This document shows positions 25,656 through 36,547 of a DNA stretch of 64,000 nt, piece after piece. Position 1 is the stretch's first letter. Each line of letters starts with the position of its first letter. Source of the DNA: Loktanella fryxellensis (GTDB lineage Bacteria; Pseudomonadota; Alphaproteobacteria; Rhodobacterales; Rhodobacteraceae); assembly GCF_900110065.1 (NCBI RefSeq), contig NZ_FOCI01000011.1, positions 48,361-112,360 of the forward strand, written 5' to 3'. The notes beneath the pieces are model-generated. The model worked only from the letters and a program-made list of their open reading frames with translations. It was not told the origin of the DNA and did no database searches. A program made the position numbers and the translations under genes.

Positions 25656-26471
25656 ATGGACATGGACGATGTGGCCCGGCGCGGGCTGGTTCTGCTGGGC
25701 TGCGGCAAGATGGGACAGGCGCTGCTTGACGGCTGGCTGCGGGGCGGATTGCCGGCGGAGTCTGTCTGGGTGATCGACCCGGCGCCGAGCGATGCGGTCC
25801 GCGCGACCGGCGTTCACACCAACGCAGGTCTGCCAGAAAGCCCCGCCGTGGCCGTCGTCGCGGTGAAGCCGCAGATGATGGGCGACGCGCTGCCCGCCAT
25901 GACCGCGCTGGGCGGTGGTGCGACGCTCTTCGTCTCGGTGGCGGCGGGGACGCCGCTGGCACGTTTCGCGGCGGCGTTCGGCGATGCCACACCGGTGGTG
26001 CGCACGATGCCCAATACCCCGGCAGCCATCGGGCGCGGGATCACGGCGCTGATCGGCAACGTGCCTGCCACGGGCGATCACTTGGCGCTGGCCGAGGTGC
26101 TGATGCGCGCCGTGGGGCAGACGGTCGTGCTGCAGGACGAAGCCCAGATGGATGCGGTGACGGCGCTGAGCGGGTCCGGACCGGCCTATGTGTTCCACCT
26201 GATCGAGGCGATGGCGCAGGCGGGCACCGCACAGGGGCTGCCTGCCGATCTGGCGCTGGCGCTGGCGCGCGCGACGGTCGGCGGCGCCGGGCAACTGGCC
26301 GAGGACAGCACCGACGATCCCGCACAGCTGCGCCGCAACGTGACCAGCCCGAACGGCACGACGGCAGCGGCGCTGGACGTGCTCATGGACGAGGCGAGCG
26401 GCTTCCCGGCGCTCTTGCAGCGCGCCATGGCCGCTGCCGCCGATCGCAGCCGGGAATTGTCCCGTGGCTGA
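25656..26471 (+). CDS. proC: Pyrroline-5-carboxylate reductase
   Basis: A 271-residue enzyme for the last step of proline synthesis, reducing pyrroline-5-carboxylate with NAD(P)H. The Rossmann start is LVLLGCGKMGQALLDGWL; then come VAVKPQMM, TMPNTPAAIGRGITAL and the C-terminal signature ALSGSGPAYVFHLIEAMAQA with NVTSPNGTTAAAL. The length is typical. The 3' end overlaps the csaA-like gene by eight bases, and the 2-hydroxyacid dehydrogenase follows that, which makes a three-gene coupled unit. Confidence 0.96.
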   Translation: MDMDDVARRGLVLLGCGKMGQALLDGWLRGGLPAESVWVIDPAPSDAVRATGVHTNAGLPESPAVAVVAVKPQMMGDALPAMTALGGGATLFVSVAAGTPLARFAAAFGDATPVVRTMPNTPAAIGRGITALIGNVPATGDHLALAEVLMRAVGQTVVLQDEAQMDAVTALSGSGPAYVFHLIEAMAQAGTAQGLPADLALALARATVGGAGQLAEDSTDDPAQLRRNVTSPNGTTAAALDVLMDEASGFPALLQRAMAAAADRSRELSRG

Positions 26472-26802
26472 GATCACCTTCGACGACTTCGTGGCGGTCG
26501 ATATCCGCGTCGGCCGCGTCCTGCGGGCCGAGCCGTATCCGGAGGCCCGCAAGCCAGCGATCAAGCTGTGGATCGACTTCGGCGCGCAGATCGGCGAGCG
26601 CAGGACGAGTGCCCAGTTGACCGTGCACTACACGCCGGAGGCGCTGGTGGGGCGGCTGGTCTGCGCGGTCGTGAACTTTCCCCCCCGCCAGATCGGACGC
26701 TTCATGTCCGAGGTGCTGGTGCTGGGGATGCCCGATGCGGACGGGGCGGTGGTGCTGGTGACGCCGGATCAGGATGTGCCCGTGGGGGGGCGGCTGCATT
26801 GA
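26464..26802 (+). CDS. csaA: tRNA-binding domain protein, CsaA-like
   Basis: A 112-residue single OB-fold protein of the tRNA-binding domain (TRBD) family: FVAVDIRVGRVLRAEPYPEA, KLWIDFGAQIGERRTSAQLT, then VNFPPRQIGRFMSEVLVLG. CsaA-type dimers bind tRNA and show chaperone-like activity. The start is a GTG inside the proC 3' end. The stop overlaps the start of the following dehydrogenase. Confidence 0.92.
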   Translation: MAEITFDDFVAVDIRVGRVLRAEPYPEARKPAIKLWIDFGAQIGERRTSAQLTVHYTPEALVGRLVCAVVNFPPRQIGRFMSEVLVLGMPDADGAVVLVTPDQDVPVGGRLH

Positions 26803-27749
26803 AGACGCTGTTGCTGACGCGCCGCTTTCCGCAGGCGGTGATCGCCGCGGCCGAGGCGCGCTTTGCGGTGACGGTGCTGGACCGGACCGACGGTCTGTCG
26901 TCCACGCAAGCGGCGGCTGCGCTGCAGGATTACGACGCGATCCTGTGCACGCTGGGTGACCGGTTCGACGCAGCGGCCCTGAGCGGCGACCTGCGATGCC
27001 AAGTCGTCGCCAGTTTCGGCGTGGGTTTCGACCACCTCGACGTAAAGGCCGCACAGGCCGCCGGGGTGCAGGTGTCGAACACGCCGGACGTCGTCACCGA
27101 TGCCACCGCCGATCTGGCGATCACGCTGATCCTGATGGCGGCCCGCCGCGCGGGCGAGGGGGAGCGGATGGTGCGCGCAGGCCAATGGACCGGGTGGCAC
27201 CCGACGCAGCTGCTGGGCACGCATGTGACGGGCAAGCGGCTGGGCATCGTCGGCATGGGGCGCATCGGGCAGGCGGTGGCCCGGCGCGTGCATCACGGCT
27301 TCGGGATGGAAGTCGCCTATGTGAACCGGTCGGCGAGGGACGTGGACCTGCCCGCCACCCGCGTGGCGGATCTGGACACGCTCATGGCGCAGTCCGACGT
27401 GGTCGTCGTCACCGTCCCCGGTGGCGGGGCGAACGGCGGCCTGATCGGGGCTGCGGCGCTGGCGCGGTTGCGGGATGGTGCGATCTTCGTCAATGTGGCG
27501 CGCGGCGACGTGGTGGACGAGGCGGCCCTGATCGCGGAACTGCAGACGGGGCGCATCCGTGCGGGCCTCGACGTCTATGCCCGCGAACCTGTCGTGCCGA
27601 CAGCGTTGACCAGGCTTGAGAACGTCGTGCTGCTGCCCCATCTCGGCACCGCGGCACTGGAGGTGCGGGAGGCGATGGGGCTGATGGCGCTGGAGAACAT
27701 CATCGCCAGCGACGAAGGCCGCCCGTTGCCGCAGGCGCTTTGGCGCTGA
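26799..27749 (+). CDS. D-2-hydroxyacid dehydrogenase
   Basis: A 316-residue NAD(P)-dependent dehydrogenase, probably glyoxylate/hydroxypyruvate reductase-like. It shows the cofactor loop GIVGMGRIGQAVA, substrate Arg in NVARGDVVDEAAL, Glu in YAREP and catalytic His in LLPHLG. The start is a TTG that overlaps the csaA stop; there is no ATG near the first strand (KTLLLTRRFPQAVI). It is convergent with tdk, ten bases apart. Confidence 0.92.
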   Translation: MKTLLLTRRFPQAVIAAAEARFAVTVLDRTDGLSSTQAAAALQDYDAILCTLGDRFDAAALSGDLRCQVVASFGVGFDHLDVKAAQAAGVQVSNTPDVVTDATADLAITLILMAARRAGEGERMVRAGQWTGWHPTQLLGTHVTGKRLGIVGMGRIGQAVARRVHHGFGMEVAYVNRSARDVDLPATRVADLDTLMAQSDVVVVTVPGGGANGGLIGAAALARLRDGAIFVNVARGDVVDEAALIAELQTGRIRAGLDVYAREPVVPTALTRLENVVLLPHLGTAALEVREAMGLMALENIIASDEGRPLPQALWR

Positions 27750-27759
27750 TGGCGGACCG

Positions 27760-28359
27760 TCAGATCAGTCGGTCTGGCGCTGCATCGTCCATCGCCGCCC
27801 GCCAGTGCCTGCGGCACAGCGAGACATAGCGGTCGTTGCCGCCGACCTGCACCTGATCGCCCGCCTGCACCACGGCCCCGCTTGCGTCCTTGCGCACCAC
27901 CATCGTCGCCTTGCGCCCGCAATGGCAGATCGTGCGCACTTCGCGCATCTCGTCGGCAAGGGCGAGCAGGGTGGCCGAGCCGGGAAACAGCTGCCCCTGG
28001 AAATCGACCCTCAGGCCGAAGCACATGACCGGCACGCCCAGATCGTCGGCCACGCGGGCCAGTTGCCAGACCTGCTCGGGGTCGAGGAACTGCGCCTCGT
28101 CCACGAAGACGCAGGCGCACGGCCCGGTCGCCAGCCGCCGGTCGATCATGTGGAACAGGTCGTCACCGGGGGCATAGGTGTCGGCGGGCTGCGCGATGCC
28201 GATGCGGCTGGTGATCCTGCCTTGGCCTGCACGGGTGTCCAGCCGCGCGGTCAGCAGATAGGTTTGCATCCCGCGCTCGACATAGTTGTGGCTGGCCTGC
28301 AGCAGCACGGTCGATTTGCCGGCGTTCATGGTGGAGTAATTGAAATAGAGTTTTGCCAT
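27760..28359 (-). CDS. tdk: Thymidine kinase
   Basis: A 199-residue type II thymidine kinase for nucleoside salvage. The P-loop is MNAGKST (residues 11-17), the DEAQFLD motif carries the catalytic Glu, and a lid region follows with a zinc-type Cys set (CHCGRKA and the later LCRRHW). The ATG at 28359 directly precedes the first strand (MAKLYFNYS). The lid Cys pair is reduced compared with four-Cys enzymes. Confidence 0.95.
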   Translation of the reverse strand: MAKLYFNYSTMNAGKSTVLLQASHNYVERGMQTYLLTARLDTRAGQGRITSRIGIAQPADTYAPGDDLFHMIDRRLATGPCACVFVDEAQFLDPEQVWQLARVADDLGVPVMCFGLRVDFQGQLFPGSATLLALADEMREVRTICHCGRKATMVVRKDASGAVVQAGDQVQVGGNDRYVSLCRRHWRAAMDDAAPDRLI

Positions 28360-28422
28360 GGGCTGCCTCTTAGCTGCCCTGCATGGGGCTGTGCAAGGTG
28401 GCGCGCCATGACGCGCCCGCTT

Positions 28423-28456
28423 CGCTTTTTCCGAAATACTCCCGCGCGGCGCGCAC
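28423..28456 (-). repeat. Dispersed intergenic repeat, GGGAGTATTT type
   Basis: On the minus strand GCGCGGGAGTATTT is followed by AAAAAGCGAAG. It sits between tdk and the ketoacyl-ACP synthase gene. Copies of the same form are at 33441 and 57651. Confidence 0.65.
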
Positions 28457-28462
28457 GCGCCG

Positions 28463-29581
28463 TCAGGCGCGTTCCACCACGACGGACCCGACCGAATACC
28501 CCGCCCCGAAGGAACAGATGATGCCCAGATCGCCCGACTGCAGGTCATCAGAGTGTTGCGAGAACGCGATGATCGATCCGGCAGAGGACGTGTTGGCATA
28601 ATCCTGCAGGATGTTCGGCTGCTCGCCGGGTTGCGGATCGCGGCCCAGCACGCGCTTGCCGATGTAGTCGTTCATCGCCTTGTTCGCCTGATGTAGCCAC
28701 AGACGCTTCAGGTCGTCCGCCACGATGCCTTCGGCCGCCATGTGGTCGGCCATGTGCTGGCTGACCAGCGGCAGCACCTCCTTGAAGACCTTGCGGCCGT
28801 TCTGCATGAACTGCATGTCGCGGCGGTCGTCCATCTGGTCGCGGGTACGCCGCATGAAGCCCGCGTTGTTGCGGATGTTGTTGCTGAACGTGGTGCCACA
28901 GCGGGTGGACCGGACGATGAAGTGATCGCCGCCTGCGTCGTCGGCGCGTTGCAGGACCGTCGCCGTCGCCACGTCGCCGAAGATGAAATGGCAGTCGCGG
29001 TCGCGCCATTCCAGATGGGCGGACGTGATCTCGGGGTTGACCACGACGGCGGTGCGCACGCTGCCGGTGCGGATCATGTCGGCGGCGACCTGGATGCCGA
29101 AGGTTGCCGACGAACAGGCCACGTTCATGTCGAAGGCGAAGCCGCCCGCGCCGATCAATTGCTGGATCTCGACCGCGACCGCCGGATAGGCGCGTTCGAT
29201 GTTGGAGGCGGCGCAGATCACCAGATCGACGGCGCTGCCGTCGATGCCGGCCTGCGCCAGCGCCTTGACGATTCCATCGACACCGGTTTCGGCCATCAGG
29301 CTGGGTTCGTCGTCGGTGCGGGCACGGAAATGTGGATACATGCGCGCGGGGTCCAGCACGCCGGTCTTGTCGATGACGTGGCGCTGTTCGATGCCCGACG
29401 CCGCCACGATGAAATCGACGGACGAATGCGCCTTGGCCGCAACCTCTCCCGCCGCGATGGCGGCGGCGTGTTCCGCGTTGTAGCGGTCCGCGTAGGCGTT
29501 GAAGGCGGTCACAAGCTCTGCGTTGGTGATGACCTGTGACGGGGTGAAGACCCCGGTGCCGGTGATGGCTGCGCGATACAT
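28463..29581 (-). CDS. Beta-ketoacyl-ACP synthase III-like protein
   Basis: A 372-residue thiolase-fold condensing enzyme. The catalytic triad is Cys156 (MNVACSSATF), His297 (LWLHQANKAM) and Asn330 (YANTSSAGS). It is longer than housekeeping FabH (about 320) because of an insertion near the N-terminus (residues about 25-60) and a linker before the Asn motif (RDPQPGEQPN). This long form is a second KAS III type in many alphaproteobacteria, possibly for special acyl starters. The ATG at 29581 (MYRAAITGTG) is the usual start. A regular FabH is not in the window. Confidence 0.85.
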   Translation of the reverse strand: MYRAAITGTGVFTPSQVITNAELVTAFNAYADRYNAEHAAAIAAGEVAAKAHSSVDFIVAASGIEQRHVIDKTGVLDPARMYPHFRARTDDEPSLMAETGVDGIVKALAQAGIDGSAVDLVICAASNIERAYPAVAVEIQQLIGAGGFAFDMNVACSSATFGIQVAADMIRTGSVRTAVVVNPEITSAHLEWRDRDCHFIFGDVATATVLQRADDAGGDHFIVRSTRCGTTFSNNIRNNAGFMRRTRDQMDDRRDMQFMQNGRKVFKEVLPLVSQHMADHMAAEGIVADDLKRLWLHQANKAMNDYIGKRVLGRDPQPGEQPNILQDYANTSSAGSIIAFSQHSDDLQSGDLGIICSFGAGYSVGSVVVERA

Positions 29582-29657
29582 GTGGGGCCCCTTACGTGAT
29601 GGCACAAATTGCCCATCTGCCGCGACAAAGTCCAGCATGACCCGGCGCACGCCTGCG

Positions 29658-29939
29658 TCAGCGGCGCGGCACCGAGAACAGGCGGTAACCGGCCATGTCC
29701 GCGACGGTACGTCCATTGGTCTTAGCACCGAAGGCGTCGGCGTCGGGCCCGGCCGGACAGGCGACCAGATCGGCGGCGTCGTCCAGATAGCGGTTCGTCG
29801 CCGCCGTCTCGTAGGCCAGCCGGCAGGGATCGTCGGCGTCACGGTATCCGGTCGGGGCCAGCGTCAACTCGCCCGGTGCCGCGGCCATGACTGGCGCGCA
29901 GGCGGCAAGCAGCAGAGCGAAGGGCAGGTGACGGAACAT
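29658..29939 (-). CDS. Small putative lipoprotein
   Basis: A 93-residue exported protein with a lipobox-like LLLAACAPV (Cys14) and a following AAAPGE. The mature part has two further cysteines (DDPCRL and VACPAG). No family was recognised. It lies between the ketoacyl-ACP synthase gene and carB on the same strand. Confidence 0.6.
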   Translation of the reverse strand: MFRHLPFALLLAACAPVMAAAPGELTLAPTGYRDADDPCRLAYETAATNRYLDDAADLVACPAGPDADAFGAKTNGRTVADMAGYRLFSVPRR

Positions 29940-29989
29940 GACACACCTTTGCGGTCGTCGGCGGGGCCGGTTGCGGCCCCGCCCAGAGG

Positions 29990-32900
29990 TCAGCCCTGCA
30001 GGGACCGCACGTCGATGGCGCCGTTCGCGCGTTCCTGCATCGCCATCACGGCGGCCTGTGCGGCGGCGGCGGTGGTGAAGTAGGGGATCTTGTCGTTCAG
30101 GGCGACGGCGCGGATGTCGCGGCTGTCGTCCACTGCCTGCGCGCCTTCGGTCGTGTTCAGCACCAGCGCGATGTGGCCGTCCTTCAGCCGGTCCACGATG
30201 GTCAGACCGCCTTCATAGACCTTGTTCACGATCTCGCACGGGATGTCGTGCGACTTCAGCCAGGCCGCCGTGCCGCGCGTCGCGGCGATCGTCAGGCCGA
30301 GGCCGATCAGGCCGCGCGCCGCCGTGGCCATCGCGTCGGTCTTGTCGCCGTCGCGGATCGACACGAAGACGCAGCCCTCCTCCGGCAGGATCGTGCCTGC
30401 GCCCATTTGCGCCTTGAGGAAGGCGCGGGCGAAGTTGCGGTCCCAGCCCATGACTTCACCGGTGGAGCGCATTTCGGGACCGAGGATCGTGTCCACGCCG
30501 GGGAAGCGGGCGAAGGGCAGCACGGCCTCTTTCACGCTGAACCACGGCGTCTTGGGATCGGCGAGGGTGAAGGCGTCGCCCAAGGGCAGCACGTCCATCG
30601 GGTTTTCCGAATGCGGATAGGGCGCGCGATGGGGGAAGTTCGACAGCGGCTCGCCCGCCATCAGCCGCGCTGCGATGGACGCGATGGCCGAATCGGTCGC
30701 CTTGGCGACGAAGGGCACGGTGCGGGACGCGCGGGGGTTCACCTCGATCAGGTAGACCTCTTCGTCCTTGACCGCGAACTGCACGTTCATCAGGCCGACA
30801 ACGTGCAGCGCAAGTGCCAGTTTCTCGGTCTGCGCGCGGATTTCGGCGATCATCGCGTCCGACAGCGAATAGGGCGGCAGGGAACAGGCGCTGTCGCCGG
30901 AATGGACGCCCGCCTCTTCGATGTGCTGCATGATGCCCGCGACATGGGTGTGGGTGCCGTCGCACAGGCAGTCCACGTCGACCTCGACAGCGCCCGACAG
31001 ATAGCTGTCGAGCAGGACCGGGCTCTTGCCCGATACGACCACGGCCTCGGAGATGTAGCGTTCCAGCTGCGCGCGGTCGCGCACGATTTCCATGGCGCGG
31101 CCGCCGAGGACGTAAGAGGGGCGGATCACCAGCGGGAAGCCGATCTTTTCGGCGATCTCGAACGCCTGCGCGTCGTTCGATGCGATGCCGTTGACAGGCT
31201 GCTTCAACCCCAGACGGTTCACGAGGTCTTGGAACCGCTCGCGGTCTTCGGCCAGATCGATGGCGTCCGGCGTGGTGCCAAGGATCGGGATGCCAGCCTC
31301 TTGCAGCGCATTGGCCAGCTTCAGCGGGGTCTGGCCGCCGAACTGCACGATGACGCCGTGCAGGGTGCCGTTGTCCTGTTCGACGCGCAGGATTTCCATG
31401 ACGTGCTCGAACGTCAGCGGCTCGAAATACAGCCGGTCCGAGGTGTCGTAGTCGGTCGAGACCGTCTCGGGGTTGCAGTTGATCATGATCGTCTCGTAGC
31501 CCTGATCGGACAGGGCATAGCAGGCATGGCAGCAGCAATAGTCGAACTCGATGCCTTGGCCGATGCGGTTGGGTCCGCCGCCGAGGATCACGACCTTGTT
31601 GCGGCCCGACGGGCGCGCCTCGCATTCCACGTCGCCCATGACGGGCGTCTCGTAGGTGGAATACATGTAGGGGGTCTGCGCCTCGAACTCTGCCCCGCAG
31701 GTGTCGATGCGCTTGAACACGGCGACGATGCCCGCCGCGGTGCGGGTCTTGCGCACCTGCGCCTCTGACTGGCCGGTGAGCGTGGCGAGACGGGCATCGG
31801 TGAAGCCCATCAGCTTGAGGTGGCGCAGGCCCGCCTCGTCGGCGGGCAGGCCGTCGGTGCGCACCGTGGCCTCGGTGTCGATGATTTCGCGGATGCGGGC
31901 GAGGAACCATGGATCGAACATGGTGACGGCGTTGATGTCGTCGTCTGACAGGCCGTGGCGCATGGCCTGTGCTATGACGCGGATGCGGTCGGGGGTCTGT
32001 TTGGCGAGCGCCTTGGTGATGGCGGCGGCATCGGGGGCACCGGGAATGGCGATCTCGTCGAAGCCGGTGAGGCCGGTTTCCAGCGACGCCAGCGCCTTTT
32101 GCATGGATTCGTGGATCGTGCGGCCGATGGCCATGACCTCACCCACGGATTTCATCGCGGTGGTCAGGTGCGGCTCGCTGCCTGCGAACTTCTCGAAGGC
32201 GAAGCGCGGGATCTTGGTCACGACATAGTCGATGGTCGGCTCGAAGCTGGCGGGCGTGACGCCGGTGATGTCGTTGTCCAGCTCATCCAGCGTGTAACCC
32301 ACCGCGAGTTTCGCCGCGATCTTGGCGATGGGGAAACCCGTGGCCTTGGACGCGAGCGCGGAGGAGCGTGACACGCGGGGGTTCATCTCGATCACGACCA
32401 TGCGGCCGTCGGCGGGGTTGATCGCCCACTGGACGTTGGACCCGCCGGTTTCCACACCGATCTCGCGCAGCACGGCGATGGAGCCGTTGCGCATGATCTG
32501 GTATTCCTTGTCGGTCAGCGTCAACGCGGGGGCCACGGTGATGCTGTCGCCGGTGTGCACGCCCATCGGATCGACGTTCTCGATCGCGCAGACGATGATG
32601 GCGTTGTCCGCGCGGTCGCGAACCACCTCCATCTCGAACTCCTTCCAGCCCAGCAGGCTCTCGTCCACGAGGATCTGTGCGACGGGCGACGCCTCCATCC
32701 CCGTGCGGCAGTAGTGTTCGTATTGCTCGCGGTTGTAGGCGACGCCGCCGCCGGTGCCGCCAAGGGTAAAGGCGGGGCGGATGATCGCGGGCAGGCCCAC
32801 GTATTCGATCGCCTCGACGGCGAGGGCGACGCCCGCCTTGATGTCGAACTTGCCGTTGTCCTTCTTGGGTGCGGTGACGATGGTGGCCTTGGGGTTCTCG

Positions 32901-33322
32901 ATCCCCAGACGGTCCATCGCCTCGCGGAAGAGCTTGCGGTCCTCGGCCATCTCGATGGCCTCGCGGCGGGCACCGATCATCTCGACGCCGTATTGTTCCA
33001 GCACCCCCATGTCGGCCAGCGCGAGGGCGGTGTTCAGTCCGGTCTGGCCGCCCATCGTCGGTAGCAGCGCGTCGGGGCGTTCCTTGGCGATGATCTTGGC
33101 GACGATCTCTGGCGTGATCGGCTCGATATACGTCGCATCGGCGAGGCCGGGGTCGGTCATGATGGTCGCGGGGTTCGAGTTCACGAGGATGACCCGGTAG
33201 CCTTCCTCGCGCAGGGCCTTGCAGGCCTGTGCGCCGGAGTAGTCGAACTCGCAGGCCTGCCCGATCACGATGGGCCCCGCACCGATGATCATGATCGACT
33301 TGATATCATCACGTTTTGGCAT
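29990..33322 (-). CDS. carB: Carbamoyl-phosphate synthase large subunit
   Basis: An 1110-residue subunit that makes carbamoyl phosphate for arginine and pyrimidines. Two homologous ATP-grasp halves are present (first from [20 protein letters not shown], second from [20 protein letters not shown]), with an oligomerisation segment between and a C-terminal MGS-like allosteric domain ([10 protein letters not shown]... ATRGTAAWL). Length and domains are complete. The ATG at 33322 ([11 protein letters not shown]) is the conserved start; the open frame continues upstream without similarity. carA is not in the window. ArgD and ArgF at 51-54 kb belong to the same arginine pathway. Confidence 0.97.
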   Translation of the reverse strand: MPKRDDIKSIMIIGAGPIVIGQACEFDYSGAQACKALREEGYRVILVNSNPATIMTDPGLADATYIEPITPEIVAKIIAKERPDALLPTMGGQTGLNTALALADMGVLEQYGVEMIGARREAIEMAEDRKLFREAMDRLGIENPKATIVTAPKKDNGKFDIKAGVALAVEAIEYVGLPAIIRPAFTLGGTGGGVAYNREQYEHYCRTGMEASPVAQILVDESLLGWKEFEMEVVRDRADNAIIVCAIENVDPMGVHTGDSITVAPALTLTDKEYQIMRNGSIAVLREIGVETGGSNVQWAINPADGRMVVIEMNPRVSRSSALASKATGFPIAKIAAKLAVGYTLDELDNDITGVTPASFEPTIDYVVTKIPRFAFEKFAGSEPHLTTAMKSVGEVMAIGRTIHESMQKALASLETGLTGFDEIAIPGAPDAAAITKALAKQTPDRIRVIAQAMRHGLSDDDINAVTMFDPWFLARIREIIDTEATVRTDGLPADEAGLRHLKLMGFTDARLATLTGQSEAQVRKTRTAAGIVAVFKRIDTCGAEFEAQTPYMYSTYETPVMGDVECEARPSGRNKVVILGGGPNRIGQGIEFDYCCCHACYALSDQGYETIMINCNPETVSTDYDTSDRLYFEPLTFEHVMEILRVEQDNGTLHGVIVQFGGQTPLKLANALQEAGIPILGTTPDAIDLAEDRERFQDLVNRLGLKQPVNGIASNDAQAFEIAEKIGFPLVIRPSYVLGGRAMEIVRDRAQLERYISEAVVVSGKSPVLLDSYLSGAVEVDVDCLCDGTHTHVAGIMQHIEEAGVHSGDSACSLPPYSLSDAMIAEIRAQTEKLALALHVVGLMNVQFAVKDEEVYLIEVNPRASRTVPFVAKATDSAIASIAARLMAGEPLSNFPHRAPYPHSENPMDVLPLGDAFTLADPKTPWFSVKEAVLPFARFPGVDTILGPEMRSTGEVMGWDRNFARAFLKAQMGAGTILPEEGCVFVSIRDGDKTDAMATAARGLIGLGLTIAATRGTAAWLKSHDIPCEIVNKVYEGGLTIVDRLKDGHIALVLNTTEGAQAVDDSRDIRAVALNDKIPYFTTAAAAQAAVMAMQERANGAIDVRSLQG

Positions 33323-33741
33323 GGTGGCCCCCGGTATTTTGCAAATTCTCCGCCTTATAGAACTGTCGGGCCAGGGTGCAAGGGGCGAGTGCCGTGGCGG
33401 CAGCGTGCGGTGCGATTGCCATCCGTGCCGGACGGCAGCGCGCCGCGCGGGAGTATTTTCCCAAAAAGCGAGGACAGGTGCGCGGGGCGGACAGCGGCGC
33501 ATGCCACGCAGCCGTTCGCCGGTGCGCCACAAGGTCAAGCGGGGGGCGGATCCGTGCTAGATAACGGCGGGTGGGGATGGGGGCCGGTATCGCAGCGATC
33601 CGCGCGGAGGTTTGACAGGTCGGATGAGTGGGAGGGCGGTACGTATGGTCCGGCGGCGACCTGTGGCTGGGCCGCGCTTGACTTATGGGGTGGCGGGGTG
33701 TGAAACGGCGCGATCCGAATTTGGACCGCAAGGAGCCGCCC
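33323..33741. other. Divergent intergenic region carB/aspS
   Basis: This holds the promoters of two diverging housekeeping genes, though no clear -35/-10 pair can be named. It contains a dispersed repeat at 33441-33474 (GCGCGGGAGTATTT followed by AAAAAGCGAGG). There is no coding sequence with support, and no leader peptide or attenuator was seen. Confidence 0.5.
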
Positions 33742-35520
33742 ATGCACGCCTATCGCACCCATACCTGCGCCGATCTGACCGCCTCGGACGTGGGCCAGAC
33801 CGTGCGCCTGTCGGGCTGGGTCCACCGGGTGCGCGACCACGGCGGCATCCTGTTCATCGATCTGCGCGACACCTATGGCATCACGCAGGTGCTGTGCGAT
33901 CCCGACAGCGCGGCCTTTGCCGGGGTCGAGAAGGTCCGCTCCGAATGGTGCATCCGCATAGACGGCGAGGTGAAGGCCCGCGATGCCGCACTGGTGAACC
34001 CCAAGCTGCCGACGGGGGCGGTCGAGGTCTACGTGCGCGACATCGAGGTGCTGGGCGCGGCCAGGGAACTGCCGCTGCAGGTGTTCGGCGATCAGGAATA
34101 CCCCGAGGAGACGCGGTTGAAGTACCGCTACCTCGACCTGCGGCGCGAGGCGATGCAGAAGAACATGACGCTGCGGTCGAACGTCGTGCGGTCGATGCGT
34201 CAGCGCATGTGGGACAAGGGGTTCCGCGAGTTCCAGACGCCGATCATCACCGCATCCAGCCCCGAAGGCGCGCGCGATTTCCTCGTGCCGTCCCGCCTGC
34301 ATCCGGGCAAGTTCTATGCGCTGCCGCAGGCGCCGCAGCAGTTCAAGCAACTGATCATGGTCTCGGGCTACGACAAATATTTCCAGATCGCGCCCTGTTT
34401 CCGTGACGAGGACCCGCGCGCCGACCGCTCGCCCACCGATTTCTACCAGCTCGACCTCGAGATGAGCTTCGTCGAGCAGCAGGACGTGTTCGACACGATC
34501 CAGCCGGTGATCGGCGGCATCTTCGAAGAGTTCGGCGGCGGCCGCCGCGTCGATCAGACGTGGGAGCAGATCAGCTACCGCGACGCCGCCCTGTGGTACG
34601 GCACCGACAAGCCCGACCTGCGCAACCCGATCCGCATGCAGGTCGTGTCGGCGCATTTCGCGGGCTCTGGCTTTGCGATCTTCGCCAAGCTGCTGGAGCA
34701 GGAGGGGACGCAGGTCCGCGCGATTCCCGCCCCCGGGGGCGGCAGCCGCAAGTTCTGCGACCGTATGAACGCCTTTGCGCAACAGCAGGGGTTGCCGGGG
34801 ATGGGCTACATCTTTTGGCGCGATCAGGGCGAGGGGATGGAAGCGGCGGGTCCGCTGGCCAAGAACATCGGCCCCGAGCGCACGGAGGCCATACGCCAGC
34901 AACTGGGATTGGGCGTCGGCGATGCGGCATTCTTCCTTGGCGGCAAGCCCGGCGATTTCGAGGCGGTGGCGGGACGCGCGCGCACCGTGATCGGCGAAGA
35001 GCTGAACCTTGTCGACAAGGACCGCTTCGCCTTTACCTGGATCGTGGATTTTCCGATCTATGCCAAGGATGGCGAGACCGGAAAGATCGATTTCGAGCAT
35101 AACCCGTTCTCCATGCCGCAGGGCGGTATGGACGCGCTGGGGGGCGATCCGCTGGACGTGCTGGGCTTCCAGTATGACCTGGCCTGCAACGGCTATGAGC
35201 TGGTGTCGGGGGCGATCCGCAACCACAAGCCCGAGATCATGTTCAAGGCCTTCGAGATCGCAGGTTACGGTCGCGACGAGGTCGAGAAGCGGTTCGGCGG
35301 TATGGTCAACGCGTTCCAGTACGGCGCGCCGCCCCACGGTGGTTGTGCCGCAGGTATCGACCGGATCGTGATGCTGCTGGCGGACGAGGCGAACATCCGC
35401 GAGGTCATCATGTTCCCGATGAACCAGCGCGCCGAGGACCTGATGATGGGTGCGCCCAGCGAGCCGATGAACGAACAGCTGCGCGAATTGCGCCTGCGCG
35501 TCCTTCCCGTCGAGGGCTGA
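33742..35520 (+). CDS. aspS: Aspartate--tRNA(Asp/Asn) ligase
   Basis: A 592-residue class II synthetase of bacterial type: N-terminal OB-fold ([20 protein letters not shown]), motif 2 [20 protein letters not shown], an inserted GAD domain (about 290-420) and motif 3 [10 protein letters not shown] ribosome site (AAGGAG) stands before the ATG at 33742. In alphaproteobacteria AspRS may be non-discriminating and work with GatCAB; the sequence alone does not settle this. A strong hairpin follows the stop. Confidence 0.97.
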   Translation: MHAYRTHTCADLTASDVGQTVRLSGWVHRVRDHGGILFIDLRDTYGITQVLCDPDSAAFAGVEKVRSEWCIRIDGEVKARDAALVNPKLPTGAVEVYVRDIEVLGAARELPLQVFGDQEYPEETRLKYRYLDLRREAMQKNMTLRSNVVRSMRQRMWDKGFREFQTPIITASSPEGARDFLVPSRLHPGKFYALPQAPQQFKQLIMVSGYDKYFQIAPCFRDEDPRADRSPTDFYQLDLEMSFVEQQDVFDTIQPVIGGIFEEFGGGRRVDQTWEQISYRDAALWYGTDKPDLRNPIRMQVVSAHFAGSGFAIFAKLLEQEGTQVRAIPAPGGGSRKFCDRMNAFAQQQGLPGMGYIFWRDQGEGMEAAGPLAKNIGPERTEAIRQQLGLGVGDAAFFLGGKPGDFEAVAGRARTVIGEELNLVDKDRFAFTWIVDFPIYAKDGETGKIDFEHNPFSMPQGGMDALGGDPLDVLGFQYDLACNGYELVSGAIRNHKPEIMFKAFEIAGYGRDEVEKRFGGMVNAFQYGAPPHGGCAAGIDRIVMLLADEANIREVIMFPMNQRAEDLMMGAPSEPMNEQLRELRLRVLPVEG

Positions 35521-35534
35521 ACCGGCCGGCCACG

Positions 35535-35572
35535 AAAAAAGGCGCGCCGGATCGCTCCGGCGCGCCTTTTTT
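35535..35572. terminator. Bidirectional terminator aspS/L,D-transpeptidase
   Basis: A 16-base stem (AAAAAAGGCGCGCCGG and complement) with a six-base loop lies between convergent genes; A and T runs on both sides make it work in both directions. Confidence 0.92.
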
Positions 35573-35589
35573 GTCGTTTGCGTTGCGGA

Positions 35590-36210
35590 TCAGGCCGCGC
35601 GCGGCAGAAGGTTCTTTTCGTACAGAAAGCACGGCGCGCCGATCGGCACGCGTGGATAGAGGTCGATCATCTGGTCGTTCGTCAGACGCGCGCAACCGTT
35701 CGACACGTCGGTGCGGATCGTGTCGGGCCTGTTCGTGCCGTGGATCCGCAGGAACGTATCGCCGATCCCGTCCTGAAACAGATAGAGCGCGCGCGCGCCC
35801 AGCGGGTTGTCGGGGCCGCCCGGCATGCCGTCGGCGTATTGCTCGTAGGCTTCGGGATCGCGTTCGATCATGTCCTTCGTCGGCGTCCAGCTTGGCCATT
35901 CCTTCTTGGCGCCGATGGTGAAGACACCCGCGATGTACAGCGCATCCCGGCCCACGCCCACGTAATAGCGCAGCGCCTCGCCGTTGGGCAGCGTCCAGTA
36001 GAGCGAGTAGACGTCGGGGACGACGTGCACTTCGCCTGCGGGCAGGGGGTTGTCCAGCTGCACCAGCTTCGGCGACATGTCGCGGGCGGGCGGCTCGATC
36101 GGGTCGAGGACCTCTCCCGTCGCGGCGTCCTGCGCGAAGAGCACCGAAGGCAGCATCAATCCGCCGGCCCCCAGCAGAGAGGTGGTCAAGAAGAGGCGGC
36201 GGTCGATCAT
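35590..36210 (-). CDS. L,D-transpeptidase (YkuD), exported
   Basis: A 206-residue enzyme that forms 3-3 peptidoglycan cross-links or attaches proteins. It has a Tat-like signal (DRRLFLTTSLLGAGG, cleavage near FAQDA). The YkuD active site is IHGTNRP followed by SNGCARL with the catalytic Cys. The second ATG (36210) has AGGAG at good spacing and starts at the Tat motif; the upstream ATG at 36228 would place six residues before it. It diverges from the DUF1800 gene. Confidence 0.92.
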   Translation of the reverse strand: MIDRRLFLTTSLLGAGGLMLPSVLFAQDAATGEVLDPIEPPARDMSPKLVQLDNPLPAGEVHVVPDVYSLYWTLPNGEALRYYVGVGRDALYIAGVFTIGAKKEWPSWTPTKDMIERDPEAYEQYADGMPGGPDNPLGARALYLFQDGIGDTFLRIHGTNRPDTIRTDVSNGCARLTNDQMIDLYPRVPIGAPCFLYEKNLLPRAA

Positions 36211-36547
36211 GGAAGGCTCCTGGAACACGATAACTTGCGCACAAGATGATCCTGTGCTGGCCCCGATGCAAGATGGTCGGAGTCACGTCTGCGCGGGTGA
36301 TGTGTCAATCAGGTTGCATGCCGGGTCCGGTGGCGTCGCGGACACCCGCAAGCGGCTGCAAGAGCGGACAGGTTGCCGCCCCGCGGGGCCGTCTGAACTC
36401 CAGTCCGACGCGCCGCGATCCATGGGGTCGACTTGCCGGTGCCCGGCGCGGAAACCTGCTGCGGTCCCGCTGGGGTCCCGCTGCGGGATGGGCGCCGGGG
36501 CGCGGGCCTGTTATGGTCGCCCCAGTCTGGGCAGGGCAGGGACGTGC
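36211..36547. other. Divergent intergenic region
   Basis: This is 337 bases between the L,D-transpeptidase and DUF1800 genes. It presumably holds both promoters. No conserved element, repeat or gene was recognised. Confidence 0.4.
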